A DNA stretch of 64,000 nt, from assembly GCF_029784155.1 (NCBI RefSeq), contig NC_073691.1, forward strand, positions 62,736,822 through 62,800,821. The letters are read 5' to 3'. Each line of letters begins with the position of its first letter. The first letter of the stretch is position 1. Source of the DNA: Uranotaenia lowii. Lineage: Eukaryota > Arthropoda > Insecta > Diptera > Culicidae. Position numbers and translations under genes: made by a program. Shown here one piece after another: positions 11,131-23,642 of the stretch. Below the pieces are notes generated by a model that saw only the letters and a list, made by a program, of their open reading frames with translations, did not search any database and was not told where the DNA came from.

Positions 11131-12460
11131 TTGCTTTTGAATAATGTTGAAATTTAATTTAAAAGGAAGTTCATTTTAATTATAATAATTGTAACGAACT
11201 TAATTTGTTTCCATGGAAGGAGTATCGAAGCACACCAGGTAAGCCAGTCAAAAATTAATTTAAAAAAATAACCAGTTCTTGAAAATTGATTTAAAACGGA
11301 AATGGAAATTCGGTTTTTTAAGCTATTTTCGTATATTACCAAATATTTTATATTTGAGAAAATACAGATCCTTACAGCCTGCCCATAAAAAAGAAACAGC
11401 AGAAACAAATGTTAGGGCTCATTTGATCAATTTACACAAACAAAAATTCGTTTATTTGAAACGGCTCAATTCATTAGAACAAAGGAGCCAAATTCTTTGT
11501 TTTGTTTTTGCACTGTTTACGTATTTATGTTTAAAATATACTCTTCTAAATTGAGTGGAATATTCAGATTTTGAACATGAAACTGAAAAATATATTTAAA
11601 TTAGGTAGTTTTTAAGAAGATTCTTAAAACTATTACAAAAATTTGCTGAAAAGTTGTTGAGATTTTTTTACAAAGTAGTTCTAAGTAAACAGAATTAAAA
11701 AAAAAATTATATGAAAGCTAGTCTAAAATATTAAGAAAGTTATTAAAACCTGAATCTGAATCCTGCAATTGAATTCTAAGATATTAAATTAATTCCCTTG
11801 AATTATGTCATTGGAATTAATACGATATGTTATGAATTGGTCTTGGTATTGATACATTTCGTACCTGAAAATTATCTAGTTCAAGTTCGGTTGGTGAGCC
11901 ATTGTATTTTTTTCCAAAACCTCATAATTATTACGGCCTATGTTCTTTTTTCTTTGATTTTCCTTAAGCTTAGAAAATTTAATATTACCTCTTTCATTGA
12001 AAATTGGATTTCGTGCAATGTTTCCAGTCGCAGTTATCCGTACAAAGGTTGACCTAAAAGAGGTTAGCGTGTAGAACTCCGACAGATTTTACACTGATTT
12101 GACAGATCGCACGAATGTACAAGTTCGCACAAGTGTCGCAGTCATGAGTGCGCTGCGATTAATATTTTATTTGATATTTTATCGGCGGTGAAAAGCGATG
12201 TCGAGAACGTAGCAAGCCTTGCTCGAGTGCGGTCGAAAAAATGCATTGTTTGGAGGATATGAAATATATTTCAAAGTCTCCCCAAGAAGATGGAAGAGCG
12301 ACAACTCGCTTCTACAATCAATAAATCTGGTATGAAGACTTCAAACAGACTTGAACACTAATTTGAAATTTCATGAAGTTCAACCTAAAACCTGCTTTCA
12401 GTCAACATATTTGTCTGCTCAAAACCTTGTATTGAGAAAAAAACAATACACAACACTGTC
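11131..12460. other. No recognisable gene
   Basis: AT-rich sequence with short chance ORFs. A G+C-richer patch at 12060-12240 has no recognisable content. Confidence 0.4.
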
Positions 12461-12465
12461 GTGAT

Positions 12466-12650
12466 TTTACGAATCTCAATTCAGAGATTCACTTAAACAC
12501 GTCTGTTTGTCAAGTGTTGCCAAAATAGCAAATGTTGTCATAGAAATTTATTCTATTTTATTTATCTTCAGTGTTGTCGAATACAACTATTAAACTAATG
12601 AAATTTGATTTATTTTCTGTATATTCTTTATCTCATCCCTACATTCTTTC
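12466..12650 (+). repeat. Left long direct repeat flanking a tandem block
   Basis: The sequence from CGTGATTTTACGAATCTC through the CATCCCTACA near 12645 is repeated in the same orientation at about 13848-14078, with only scattered differences and a ~45-base insertion in the right copy. It lies directly before a tandem-repeat block. This could be a pair of LTR-like ends or a segmental duplication. Confidence 0.7.
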
Positions 12651-13014
12651 TCACCTCTATTCTCAATAAAACTTTTCACGCGCCAACCTTTGGTTTTTTC
12701 TTTTCTTTACAGCAAAATTTTATTTATCAAATATCCTCAATTTTTATTCTATTCTCCACATCTTTATTCTCCATCCTACAAGTTTTATTTAATTTCTGCT
12801 TATCTTTCATCTCATCTCTACATTCCTTCTCAACTCTATTCTCAATAGAATCTTTAATTTACAGAGATTTGTTTTTCTAAAATACAAAGTTTTATATCCC
12901 AAATATCCCTCATCTCAATTCTACAGTCCATTCTCTGCAAAAGCTTTTCAAATCTTAATTTTTTTTTGCATTTTCTTCATTTCATCCGAAAATATTCTTC
13001 ACATAAGCCTTCCC

Positions 13015-13835
13015 AATTTGTGCTTTCTCTGTCGCTCTGCTTTTATTTACCAGAGCCGGAACAATCCGAAAAAAAATATTCTTAGCAACAGCTTTCTCAA
13101 ACCGTGCTTTCCTTGTCACTCTGTCTCTGTTTACCAGAGCCGGAATAATTCGATAGTATTCTTAGAAACAGCCTACCCAACCAGAAGGCTTATTCAAAAC
13201 TAACAATCAGCAGTAGTAGCCCTAAAAATCCAAATCAAAATACAAAAATCAGAAGCAGCAGCCTTAAAAATCGCTTCTTAAGCCAATTCTGTCCTTTTTT
13301 CACCAGAAGGCCAAATTAAAACAAACAATCAACAACAGCAGCCTTAAAAATCTGCGCTTCCAAAGCCAATTCCATCTTTTTCCACCGAAAAGACCAAATC
13401 AAAGCAAACAATCAGCAAAAGCTACCTGAGAATCTGCGCTTCAAAATCTATTCTGTCTTTCGCCACAGGGAGCCCGAATCAAAAACAAACAAGCAGCAGC
13501 TATAAAAATTTGCCCTTCTAACGTCAATTCCGTCTTTTTTCACCGGATGGCCAAATCATAACAAACAATTAGCCGCCATAGTCCTGAAAATCTGTGCTAC
13601 CAAAGCCATATTGCGTCTTTATCCACCGAAAGGCCAAATCAAACTAAACTATCAACAGAAGCTGCCTGAAAAACTGCGCTTCCAAACCCATTCCACCTTT
13701 TTCCACCGGAAAGCCAAATCATAACAAACATAATAGAACGATTCCGTCTTATTCCACCGGAAGGCCAAATCAAAACAATCAGCAGCAGCAGCCTTAAATA
13801 TTTGCGCTATTTGTGCTTATTCTACCAACCACGCC
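13015..13835 (+). repeat. Tandem repeats: two ~75-bp units, then ~6 units of ~105 bp
   Basis: First come two copies of a unit with GTCGCTCTGC or GTCACTCTGT and TTACCAGAGCCGGAA (from about 13020 and 13105). Then come about six diverged units of roughly 100-110 bases, each with CAATCAGCAGCAGCAGCC, TTAAAAATCTGCGCTTCCAA and TTTTTCCACCGGAAGGCCAA. The open frame over the first part is not a gene. Confidence 0.75.
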
Positions 13836-13847
13836 ATTATCGTGATT

Positions 13848-14078
13848 TTGCGAATCTCAATTCAGATATTCACTTAAACACGTCTGTCGCTCACAAGAAA
13901 AGATAAATGACTGACTTTAGTTTGTTTGTTTGTCAAGTGTTGCCAAAATAGCAAATGTTGTCATAGAAATTTATTTTATTTTATTTATCTTCAGTGTTGC
14001 CGAATACAACTATTATTTTTTTTTATTCTTAATTAAATTTGATTTATTATCTGTATATCCTTCATCTCATCCCTACAA
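13848..14078 (+). repeat. Right long direct repeat
   Basis: Partner of the repeat at 12466-12650. The extra stretch (CGCTCACAAGAAAAGATAAA) near 13887 is absent from the left copy. Confidence 0.7.
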
Positions 14079-14279
14079 ACACGAGTATCAACAATCTGAA
14101 AGAATCAAGAATCTGCGGCAAACAGGTAAACAAAGTCCTAGCACACAATATTTGACAGAACGAAAAATGTTCAAAGAATTCTATTTAATCGAGAAAATCT
14201 CAATATGTACTTTGAAAATCTGTACTCATCAATTTAATGTTTTTCGACACATCATTTTCCTTAAAATATTAAAATAATT

Positions 14280-14853
14280 TAAATACAAATTATTATTTTT
14301 TTTGACTCTAAAATGAAATTTGTGTTGATAAAATCATTTTACATCTGGTGAGTAGTAAACAGTGTCGCATTTATCAGAATATGTAGTTAGAAACGAATGT
14401 TTTGTGTCACTATTGAACTACAAGTATCGTGACTGATGTTAAAAGTCAACTCCAATCCACTACTTGAGCGTGAATAGTTTATTTGCATGTTATGAATAAA
14501 TTCTTTTTCTACGTAATCGCGAAACCATTATGAGGCAAAGAGTAGAATTGCATTGATGAATTTCTGACATCTCATTGAAAATTTTAAATCAAAGTAACGA
14601 GATTCACTCTTTCCGTCCACAAAACATTTTTAATTTCAATATTTCATTTTAAATATACTTTGAAGTTTGATTTCAGTACCGAACTCTGAAAAGTCGTTTT
14701 TGGAAATGAATCAGTGTAAAAGAATAACATCTGAGAAAACCGGTTAGTTTAGAAAAGATTTGAAAAAAAAAATAGCTGTACTTCACGATAATTTAATTAC
14801 CGCAATACTTTTGTCTTCAAGACAGCTCTTAAAGCTTCTTATTACTGCATCAT
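14280..14853. other. No recognisable gene
   Basis: AT-rich with no supported feature. Confidence 0.4.
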
Positions 14854-15128
14854 ACACAGACAAAATTTGTGACTATTACGTGTCACTGAAACTGCAACCT
14901 TTAAAATAAATCAACCCGTAATTAACAAAACCTGTAATTTTAAATTGTTTTCCTTGAAAGTTAACGAAGATTCATTAATTATTACAGCAAATGTCCTGTA
15001 AAAAGTTGTACACTGAAAATTAAATGTCACGTAAATTGTTTTTCGACCTGTAAAATTACGGTAAATGTCTTGCTCCTTTTTGTTACAGGACATTTGCGTA
15101 ATTTTACAGGAAATAATTTTTGCTGTGT
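14854..15128. mobile_element. Probable small MITE with ACACAG termini
   Basis: The left end ACACAGACAAAATTTGTGAC pairs with the right end, whose inverse is ACACAGCAAAAATTATTTCC. Internally, GTAAAATTACGGTAAATGTC and its near-inverse form a hairpin at 15050-15105. No clear target duplication was found, so the ends are approximate. Confidence 0.5.
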
Positions 15129-15289
15129 TGATAGAATTACGAGTTTCTTGAGGAAAAATCTAGGAGAATAGAAGTTGTAGGAAAACACGATCGCACCATT
15201 CTTTAAAATAGATCCAGATCTTTAACCTTGCCCCTACTGACACAACCCTGTCCTTGTATATTTGAATGGAGATTCGCAGACGTACCTAA

Positions 15290-15478
15290 TTTCTGAACCT
15301 GAATTCCGAAATCGTAATTTATTTTGAAGATTTTCAGTGCTTAAGGGTCAGGTTTAGATTCCCATTTATAATCTGAAATCTGAATCTGAACATCGAACCT
15401 AAATTTGAAATCTAATTTCTGAATCCGAATTCTCAATCTGAATTTTCAATCTGAATTCTGAATCTACAATCTCTGGTC
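15290..15478. repeat. Degenerate TCTGAATC-type simple repeat
   Basis: The words AATCTGAA, AATCTGAAT and GAATTCTGAATC recur many times. The same kind of low-complexity sequence is at 34197-34318. Confidence 0.7.
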
Positions 15479-15479
15479 A

Positions 15480-16805
15480 CCGTGTACAGTGTTCTTTCCG
15501 TGATGCTGTTAAGTTGAAAGGATAAAAATTGCTCCCGGACTGAAAATTTGCTTATCCTAATCGAACTTGTGGCACGTTTCCCGGCAATCCTCCGGACGAC
15601 GACGGATAGCGCGCTGGGTGGATTGAATGTGCCTTTCAACAACCCAGAGAGTGTATCAAGAAATGGCAGACTCGCTAGGGTATGTTATGCCATAAGGATA
15701 TGATGATGACACACGATATGTCCTGTAACGTGACTTTGGGATGGCAGTCAGGCAGTGGAAGAACCGAGCGATACACAGTGACAGAATGTGCTCTTTCGGT
15801 TCAGTCAGTGTATTATTTTTTCTCGTTTCATTTATTCAAGCCAAGAAGAGCGTATGTAGGTTCTGGAACGGCTACTACTGATCTGTGGTATGGCGTAGCG
15901 GAAAGCTGACAGTGAACTCGGTGCAATAGACAGACAGAACCTATCTTCTGCCACGAGCTATTTGAAACCCCTGGATGGCAGCTCGGTGACAGTTTCCTTC
16001 TCTTGGCGTTGGAAACTTTTTGCCTTTTGCAGCACAATGACAGCAGCCACCAAAAGCCATCAGATGCAGCCAGCATCATCATCATCGCCATCAGAGTTAT
16101 GGTCGAGAAGTGGGAAGATTACTTGCACTCTATTGATACACAAAATACAATGTCGGACACGGTCCGACAGAATTGATCAAAATTTGACTTAAACTAACTT
16201 CTACAATAATATGAAAAATAAACACATCCATCGAGTACACTTTTTAACCCAGTAAAAAAAAATTAAAGTCTTTTCTTGTTCATACGTACAGTACAGGACA
16301 AAACATAGCACAGTCTCTATAAAAAAAAGTTCAAATCCCTGTATGTTTTTTCACATAAGGAACATCACTTCAAAATAATCAAATGAATTGAAGTAATTTT
16401 GATAAACTAACTACTGATGAAAAAAATTTGTCAAAAAATTGTAGTTTTCTTTTGGACAAAATAAAGTCTCTATATCTCTACTTTCAAAAATTGTTTCGTT
16501 TTCTTCTATGTCAAAAAGGATTCAAATCTCTGCTAACCCCGTCGCAGTTAACAGTCTTATTATTTGTTTATCTTTTGAAGGGCGCGATTGAATTTGATAA
16601 GATGGTGAAAAATCTATTTTCCGTAAATATCCGTAAACTTTAACCGTCTAAAACCGTCAGGAAGGCTTTTTTTAAATCAAAATTGCTTGAAAATACGTTT
16701 CAAATAAATCAGGAGCACTAATAACCTTTGAATTGCTCGTTTTTTGAGGCCCCAGAGTCTAAATTTACTTTAGTGGCTTCAGATTACCTTTTTGTAGAGT
16801 TCTAT
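15480..16805. other. No recognisable gene; some G+C-richer non-coding DNA
   Basis: The part at 15480-16150 is richer in G+C than its neighbours and contains short ORFs in several frames, but none has codon structure or motifs that I trust. The rest is AT-rich. Confidence 0.35.
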
Positions 16806-16817
16806 TAGCGTGGTAAG

Positions 16818-17560
16818 ATTTTGAAGACGATTAAGAGGAATTCCAATCTGTCGAACCGTGATTTGGCCAGAAAATCCGATGCTGCCCATAGTACCGTGAG
16901 GAAAATTCGACTCCGGGAAGGTATCAAGTCGTATCGAGCTAGCAAACAGCCAGATCGGACCATAAAACAGAACAGTGTGGCCAAAATCCGTGCTCGAAAG
17001 CTATACGACCAGATTTTAATCAAGTTTGACGGGTGTCTTCTGATGGACGATGGAACCTATGTCAAGACTGACTTCGGTCAAATCCCAGGTTAAAAATTTT
17101 ACTATGCAACGGCTCGGGAGGATGTTCCAGCCAAATTTAAATTTGTTTTTGCCGATAAATTTTTACGAAAACTTATGATTTGGCAGGGAATTTGCAACTT
17201 TGGCAAAAAAAACGATAGTTTCCGTTGCCAATAAGACAATGACGTAGAAACTATACCAAAAAGAGTGTCCCCAAAAACGAAATTTGCCGTTCATTCGATC
17301 AAACGAACATCCCGTAAAGTTTTGACCAGACTTGGCTTAAATCAAAGTCGTTCATGAATATGCAGAGAAAGGGATCCAGTTTGTTCCGAAAAACCTTAAC
17401 CCACCCAACTGCCCCCAGTTCCGCCCTATTGAGAAATACTGAGTTATCATGAAGAGGAGACTCAAGGCAAAAGGACGAAGAAGGTATGCGCCGCCTAATG
17501 AGTCGTGTTACAGAAAAAAAATCGAGATTTCCTTCGAAACCGTGAAGAATAATTTTATCT
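16818..17560 (+). pseudogene. Second ITmD37E transposase relic
   Basis: The first 91 codons are open from 16821 (MKTIKRNSNLSNRDLARKSD, a helix-turn-helix type start) and include the first catalytic acid in LLMDDGTYVKTDFGQIPG. A stop at 17091 follows. Continuing past stops and frameshifts, recognisable pieces appear: LMIWQGICNFGKK near 17180 and NPPNCPQFRPIEKY near 17400-17440, where the usual Trp is a TGA stop. The NPPNC..RPIEKY block is intact here, unlike in the copy at 723-1713, so the two are from different lineages of the same family. Many lesions make it dead. Confidence 0.8.
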
Positions 17561-17722
17561 GTATTTTTTTCATATTTTGAAGAAAACGCTACATTTGTAT
17601 AGAAAAGATCTTGAATTTAATAATAAATAACTGAAATACAAGCAATTGATTTTGTTTCAGTTCTATCTGAAGCAAGCTTTGCTATAACGAGTCTGAGAGC
17701 TTTCTCAAGTCCAAAACATATC

Positions 17723-19505
17723 CAGGGTTGCTAGCGATTTTTCGTTTTGAAATTCCAAAGTTTTTCCCGGTTTTTTCCAGGTTTTTTCACGGTTATAAAT
17801 GATGATTTTTCCGATATTTTTTATACTCGTTTTTTATTTGAAATCATGGCAATTTAAAAAAAAAATCAATATAAAATGCTTCAAATTTCTAATAATTGTA
17901 CACCAAAACTTGTTAACCGATAAGAAATCATGATAAACACTTCGGCGTCTTGTAACACGTAGTCTTTTCGTTTCAAATTAACAGGTTTTCATGATTTTTT
18001 TAAACAAATCTAACGAACTGGGCATCTATTCGTCGTTTTTGCTCCACAATTTCAACCATTTTTGCAAAAAAAGTCCAGTTAAATTGATCTTGAAACCATA
18101 ATGTTGTTCTTTTCAGGTAAAATTTTTATTCTAGAATTTCTATAGAGTTCTAGAAAAAAAAGTATAATTTATATAGAAATATGTTAACAATACATCGAAA
18201 CAAACTATAACATCAACTTGAATGGGGATTTGTCTAACAAAACTTAAAATCATCCGATTGCAGGAAAATATTTAGTTATTTTCTAAATCCAGTTATATTC
18301 TTTTGTACAAATCCAAAGACATGTTTTTGAAAAAAAATGATTTTTAAAACCAAAACAATGAATAACTATAGTAATAGTCATTTGAACTAAAGATTCGTGA
18401 AAATATAGAAACCGTGTATAAAACAGGGCTGAGGTTTAATTGTTTGAGTGTAAGATATTATTGTTTATCAGGGTTAAGACCTTAGATTTCGGAAACTTTA
18501 AGCAACAGCTCAACGTAGAATGAATTAAAAACTTTACACTTGCGATGTAATGCTTCCTTCCTCAGGTCAATTCAAACGAAATACACAACAACAACAACAT
18601 TAAAAAACCAATATTTTTTTCTGATGAAAAAGAGGTGTAACTCTGCTTAAAAACGTCTCACGCTGCCAAATTATTTACTTTTTGCATAAAATAATTTTAT
18701 GAAATATGTATATTAAACACTGAATAATTTTACGTCGAAACTGAAACTGGTACAGCCGAACCTGGATGTATGAGAAACCTTTATAGTGAGAGAAAACAAC
18801 AAGTCTCAAGATTCGCAAAACACAAAACCTCTTCAAGTTAGAGTGTAATACCTCCATAAGCTAGACTCGTTTTCCTGGCTAGACCAAGGATATTAGAGAA
18901 AATAACAATTTTGTACCATATTGAAACTTACTCAGAAAACTTCGAACTGATGCATCAACTGGTGTCAGGTGGTTTTTTCATCAAATACGTATTGAATAGT
19001 AGAATTTCTAGATCACTTTAATTCATTTGTATGTTGCTGACGCTCTATAAGAGAAACTGGTTAAGTTAGAAACCTCTTTAAAAGAGAAAAAAAGTTAAGT
19101 TTTGTGTTTATTTTTGTCGATAATAGTTTCATTATTAAATTAATATCACTTGAGTTATGCTTGTAAGTGTAGCACACTTGCAGAGAGCGAAAAAATTAGA
19201 TAACTCATATTTCTTCGCAATTAGTTAAAAAAATGATAACATAAACGCTTATTTTACTAATGAACGAAAATAAGCGTTTATGAGATAAATCTACATTTAT
19301 CGAGACTCTCAAAAATACTCTTAAATTTTTAAATAATTCTAAGATATTTTTGAAACTTCGTGAAAAAATTTAAAAAATGTCAATTTTCCCGGTGAGGTGC
19401 CGAAATTCCCGGTTTTTCCCCGGTTTCCCGGTGACGTGATGAAATTCCAAAGTTTTTCCCGGTTTTCCCGGTTTTCCCGGTTTTCCCGGTTCGCTAGCAA
19501 CCCTG
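17723..19505. mobile_element. TIR element with CAGGGTTGCTAGCGA ends
   Basis: The left end CAGGGTTGCTAGCGA at 17723 and the inverse right end ending at 19505 are flanked by ATATC on both sides (17718-17722 and 19506-19510). Just inside the ends are runs of TTTCCCGG(T) words, few on the left and many on the right (19388-19492). No transposase frame is seen, so this is a non-autonomous copy. The superfamily is unclear; a 5-bp duplication is not typical of hAT. Confidence 0.75.
19240..19282. repeat. Perfect 16-bp hairpin
   Basis: CATAAACGCTTATTTT and its exact complement are separated by 11 bases. The hairpin lies inside the TIR element at 17723-19505. Confidence 0.7.
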
Positions 19506-19510
19506 ATATC

Positions 19511-20234
19511 GCTCCAAACACAAATAAAGAAGGTTTATTTTTTAGATAAGGTTAGCTATCATATATACGCTTTTCCTCAGCAACATTTATGATCTACAGA
19601 ATAAATCTAAAGTAGTCATATTTTGCGAACTAGATAAAACGAAATGTTTTTGTACAGTAATGTCAAAAACAACATAACAATGGTACAATCAATAAATAGA
19701 TTCTATCAAACTGATTCTTTTTGTTTTTTAATCAATTTGATATCATGATGAATCAATTTATCATTGTAAAAAAAGTAAAGTGTCAGTTACTTAAAAGATA
19801 GATTTTGAAAGTTTTTGGCTTGCCGTAACTTTCTTTTTGGGCATGGATAAAATCTATGTACTAAAATACAGTATTCCGGTGCTATTATGTATGTAGTTTT
19901 ATTTAGCACCGTAAGATATTTTAAATTTTACAATATCTGATTTCAAACTAGTAAATTATTTGTACAAAAAAAACCCAACATTTGTAAAGTGCTTAATTGA
20001 TTTATATTTAAAAACTCCAAATTTTCTAGCGTTTAAGAATTTGGAAGTGAATTCCAATAGCTTACACCTCTTACAAAAATCATTTAAACGTAGATTTCAG
20101 ATCTGTGACCAGGGATAACAAATTTCATTGCTCTGGAACTTCTGAGTTGAGCTTATTTAGTATATTTTATGTTAAATCACTAAGTAGATTACGGATTAAA
20201 TTAAAAACGCATATTACTAAGTGAACAGCTGGAA
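19511..20234. other. No recognisable gene
   Basis: AT-rich, no supported feature. Confidence 0.4.
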
Positions 20235-20241
20235 CTAAAAG

Positions 20242-21219
20242 CACAGAGAACAGACGACAAGCTCGAACAAAAACTCTCCAAAAAAGTGTGTAAAATTTCA
20301 AATGTTGACATCCAAAAAGTACGTTGAAAATTGACTTTAAACAGTGCCATCTATTGCGCCGTTCAAAAGTTACAAATCAAATTATTTATCTAGTGCCCAG
20401 CTTTCGAAAAGGCGTAATCGTATATAAACAAATATCAATAATCCAACTAATGCCGCTTCAAAATAGACGGGTTCAATTTACTGCTGGATAAATGCAATAA
20501 GAGTTACTTTTGACTGGAAAGAATTTCACTCCTTTTGTTTCATACGGTTTTTGTTCATTGACTTTTTCAGTGAGTGAAACCATTTTTTTTTAATTTACAT
20601 AACGTTTCGGATTACTTTTCTTCACCCATCATCAGAAGTCCCCCAGAGTACCCCAAAACGTTACGTAAATTTAAAAATAAAAAAAAAGTTGTTTCACCCA
20701 CTGAGAAAGTCAGCAAGTAAAAAGTACCGGTGATAAACTTTGATTCATTCCTTAATTCTTGCACTAGTTTTGCACTAAAGTTTTACAATCAGTTTGCACT
20801 TCTTGAATGGTTATCGTCAGAGGACAAACCGGCTAAATCCAGTCAATTAGAACTGATCAGAACTGATTCTAGACATCTCAAAGCGGGTTACTTTCAAGTA
20901 TCACTTTTGCATCCTGTTGTCCAAAATTTAGCACTTCTAGCTTGAAGGAAATAGCCATTAACTTTTAAGATATTTTTCCATTATGCAACTGGACGAAAGT
21001 GTTTCGAAATTTAAACAGCAATTTTCTTGAAACATGCCAAACAGTTCATACGACCTGTTCAAAACTGACCAAATTTTTTTGTTTTCACTCGATTTGGTTT
21101 TGACAGTTCTCTTTGGTGTATTTGGAGGCATCTGGTTGCCCAGCCAAAAAACAAAAAGCGGTTTAAAACGATCCTTGAAAATTTTACACAAGTTTCGTGG
21201 GCTAGCTTGTACGTCTGTT
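20242..21219. mobile_element. hAT-family element (978 bp), right tip lost
   Basis: The left end CACAGAGAACAGACGACAAG matches the MITE at 9076. The right end, inverted, reads AACAGACGTACAAGCTAGCC, so the outermost CACAGAG is missing. CTAAAAG flanks both sides (20235-20241 and 21220-21226). Internal stretches also match the 9076 copy (TTTCGAAAAGGCGTAAT). A smaller foldback with TTTCAGTGAGTGAAACCA and its inverse lies at 20560-20712. Confidence 0.8.
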
Positions 21220-21226
21220 CTAAAAG

Positions 21227-21829
21227 CCCTTTCAGATCTTTGTTTATTCAAATTTTTCTAAACCGTTTCTTTATTCTTTGTTTTTTGTGTGCTGTCAAAG
21301 AGTCCTCTAGAAATTATAAATTTTTCCGCTAGCGATTTTCGAACTAAACTAGAAGGCGCCTTTTAATATGCAATTAACGCCCGAACAGTAGTAGATAATA
21401 GGCATCAATTTGTTAAAAAGATTCGTACAAAAATTATAAGAACGAATAGAAAATAATGTACAAGCAAAAAAATAACGCACTCTATATAAAAATAAATTCA
21501 ATTTAATTCAATATTTTGTCATTTTAGTGTTTTTTTCTCCGAATAACATCAAAACATGTTTCCTACAAATTCAATAACATTGAGCGTATCACTGTTTTCA
21601 ACAAAATAACAAGAGAATGGACAAAATCAAAAATTTATAGTTTTTAACTAAATGAAAGTATTTTAAGTAAAATTTATTATTTTTATGTAGATTGCAACTT
21701 GCAACTAATTGGTGGTTTTCGAATGCCTTAAAACATACTTCTTTCTTATGTTTTTCTTAAATCTTTTGAAATATGTTTTTGATGTACTCTTTTTGGCGTT
21801 GAAGGATATGATAACCCTAAGTTAGTGCA
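21227..21829. other. No recognisable gene
   Basis: AT-rich; nothing supported. Confidence 0.4.
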
Positions 21830-22380
21830 GTCTTAATAAATAGAGCTGCACATCATCTAAAAATATATGTATTTGAAAGAATTTAATAATGTTTGGAAGA
21901 GCTCATATACACAGTAAAAAGTATGGGTCCTAGAATAGAACCTTGAGGAACACCAGAAAAAAAATCGGTAGAGGTGATAAATATTGATCATTGTTGTAAA
22001 CGTTATGAAAACGATCTGTTAAGTACGATTTAATTAAAGTTATTTCTGAAGCTCCAACTCCAAAAAGTTCGGCCAGTTATCGACACTGTCGATTCGACAG
22101 TTATGAATTGTGTCGAAAGCTTTTGAAAAATTAAGAAGAATCAAGACAACAGATTGAGATCTTTAAATGATTAGGAATATATCGTCAAACACTTTAATCA
22201 TGGCAGTTTTATTACTGTGTTGGTTGCTGCTGATTAGTGCGTTTCGTGACAAAAAGTTTGTTATTGTAGTTTTAAGAATTTTTTCAAAGAATTTTGAAAC
22301 GCTCAAAGAATACTTATGGGACGAAGATTTTCTATGGGGCTTGAGTTTTTTTTTCTTTTTCATTGGGATTATTATCGAGT
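21830..22380 (-). pseudogene. Non-LTR reverse transcriptase relic
   Basis: Read on the minus strand, this is the core of a reverse transcriptase with many frameshifts. The first motif is SVSKFFEKILKTTITNFLSR with an NALISSNQH word (22260-22330). The next is LLNFSKAFDTI (near 22120), corresponding to the usual FSKAFD block with the first catalytic Asp changed. GVPQGSILGP (near 21940) and a YIF..DDVQLY-like active-site remnant (near 21860) follow in other frames. The order and spacing fit a LINE-type RT. The clade cannot be fixed, and there is no endonuclease. Confidence 0.75.
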
Positions 22381-22431
22381 GTTTAAAATTTTTGGGATAT
22401 TTATTTGAATTTCAAATTTTATTGTAAACTA

Positions 22432-23640
22432 GCTGACACGGTGTGCTTTGCTATACCTTCAAAAAATAAATGAAACTTTTGAAAATTATTTAATTTTGTT
22501 TTTTTGTAGGCATCATTTTAAATCAAATTTCAACATAATTCAAAAGCAACAGCTTTAAAATGAGAACTGCGACTGGAGTTTCAAATTGCACTACAAAGAT
22601 GATGATGAATGATGAGATGAACTAATTTCCTGAAACTTGATCTCTAAATTAGTTTTCAAGGATCTGGAATTTTTGCTCATAAACTGTTATAGATATATTT
22701 TGAATATCTAAATAACGTCACGTTTCGCTTTGTTTGTCTGATAAGTTTTCGAGATTAAAAGGAGGGTCTCAAAATACAACCTCTCCAACGTAATACGGTC
22801 TCTATTGCTTGATTAATGCCAAAAAAAATTGTATGGAAGCCCTCCTTTCCCCTTCCCATCCGCAACTGCTGGAAGAAGGTATCGCTATCAAAAATCGTCT
22901 CATATCAAATTAGGTTTTTAATTGGTTGATAAGTTCTTAAGCAATACATACAACAACATTTATATGGAACCCCCTTCATTCCTCCCCCTCTGCACACTGC
23001 AAAGCAGAAGGGTCTGTGACATTCATAGAAACATATGTATCTCGTACTCAAATATCTTCCCATGTCAAATAAGATTCTATTTGCCTAATTACTTCTCCAG
23101 TTATACCAACAAAATTGTATCGGGGCCCTCTTCCCACTTCCTATGTATTGTCTGGAAGACGGGTGGTGTTTCACACTTTGAGCTTAGCCTTTTGGCCGAG
23201 AAGCGATGGGTGGTGTCTCAAATAGCCATAGAACTATTTCTCGTACCCAAATTAAATTTCACATGTAATATTTGGTTCCATTTATTAGATAAGTTCTTGG
23301 TTAATACAAAACAATTGTAAGGAAGCTCCCCTTTACCCTAAATTTATCCCAAATTGAAGGACAAAGGAGTCTCAAATAAGCATACGGGAGAGGCGAGATA
23401 AATGCGCATACTAAGGAAAGTACTTATTTTCTCCCATATTCCAATAGATAGGAGCCTGAAAACTATATGCACATGAGCGGACATCTGTTTTGTATACGTT
23501 AGAGCAATTTTTCTGTTAAAGAAAAACAGTTTTTGTGAAAATAATTTTATAATAAAAGATGTCAAAATAGCCGAATTCCGAAACCGAGCGGGCTAAATGC
23601 GCATATTTATATTTTAACTATAATTCAGTTCCACTGACAA
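22432..23640 (-). mobile_element. Helitron-like element, 3' end at 22432, minus strand
   Basis: Read on the minus strand, the sequence ends AGCAAAGCACACCGTGTCAGCTAGT near 22432, matching the CTAG/T end of Helitrons. Inside are at least three diverged units of roughly 180 bases (near 22790, 22920, 23090 and 23270) with TTGGTTGATAAGTTCTTAAG, AATTGTATGGAAGCCC and related words. A second 3' end of the same lineage is at 50126. No Rep/helicase coding sequence is visible. The 5' limit is a guess. Confidence 0.6.
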
Positions 23641-23642
23641 TC

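Noticed and set aside
11798..12880. Hydrophobic ORFs of 84-91 codons resembling membrane proteins
   Set aside because: AT-rich DNA gives runs of Phe, Leu, Ile and Tyr by chance; no start context, conservation sign or splice signals.
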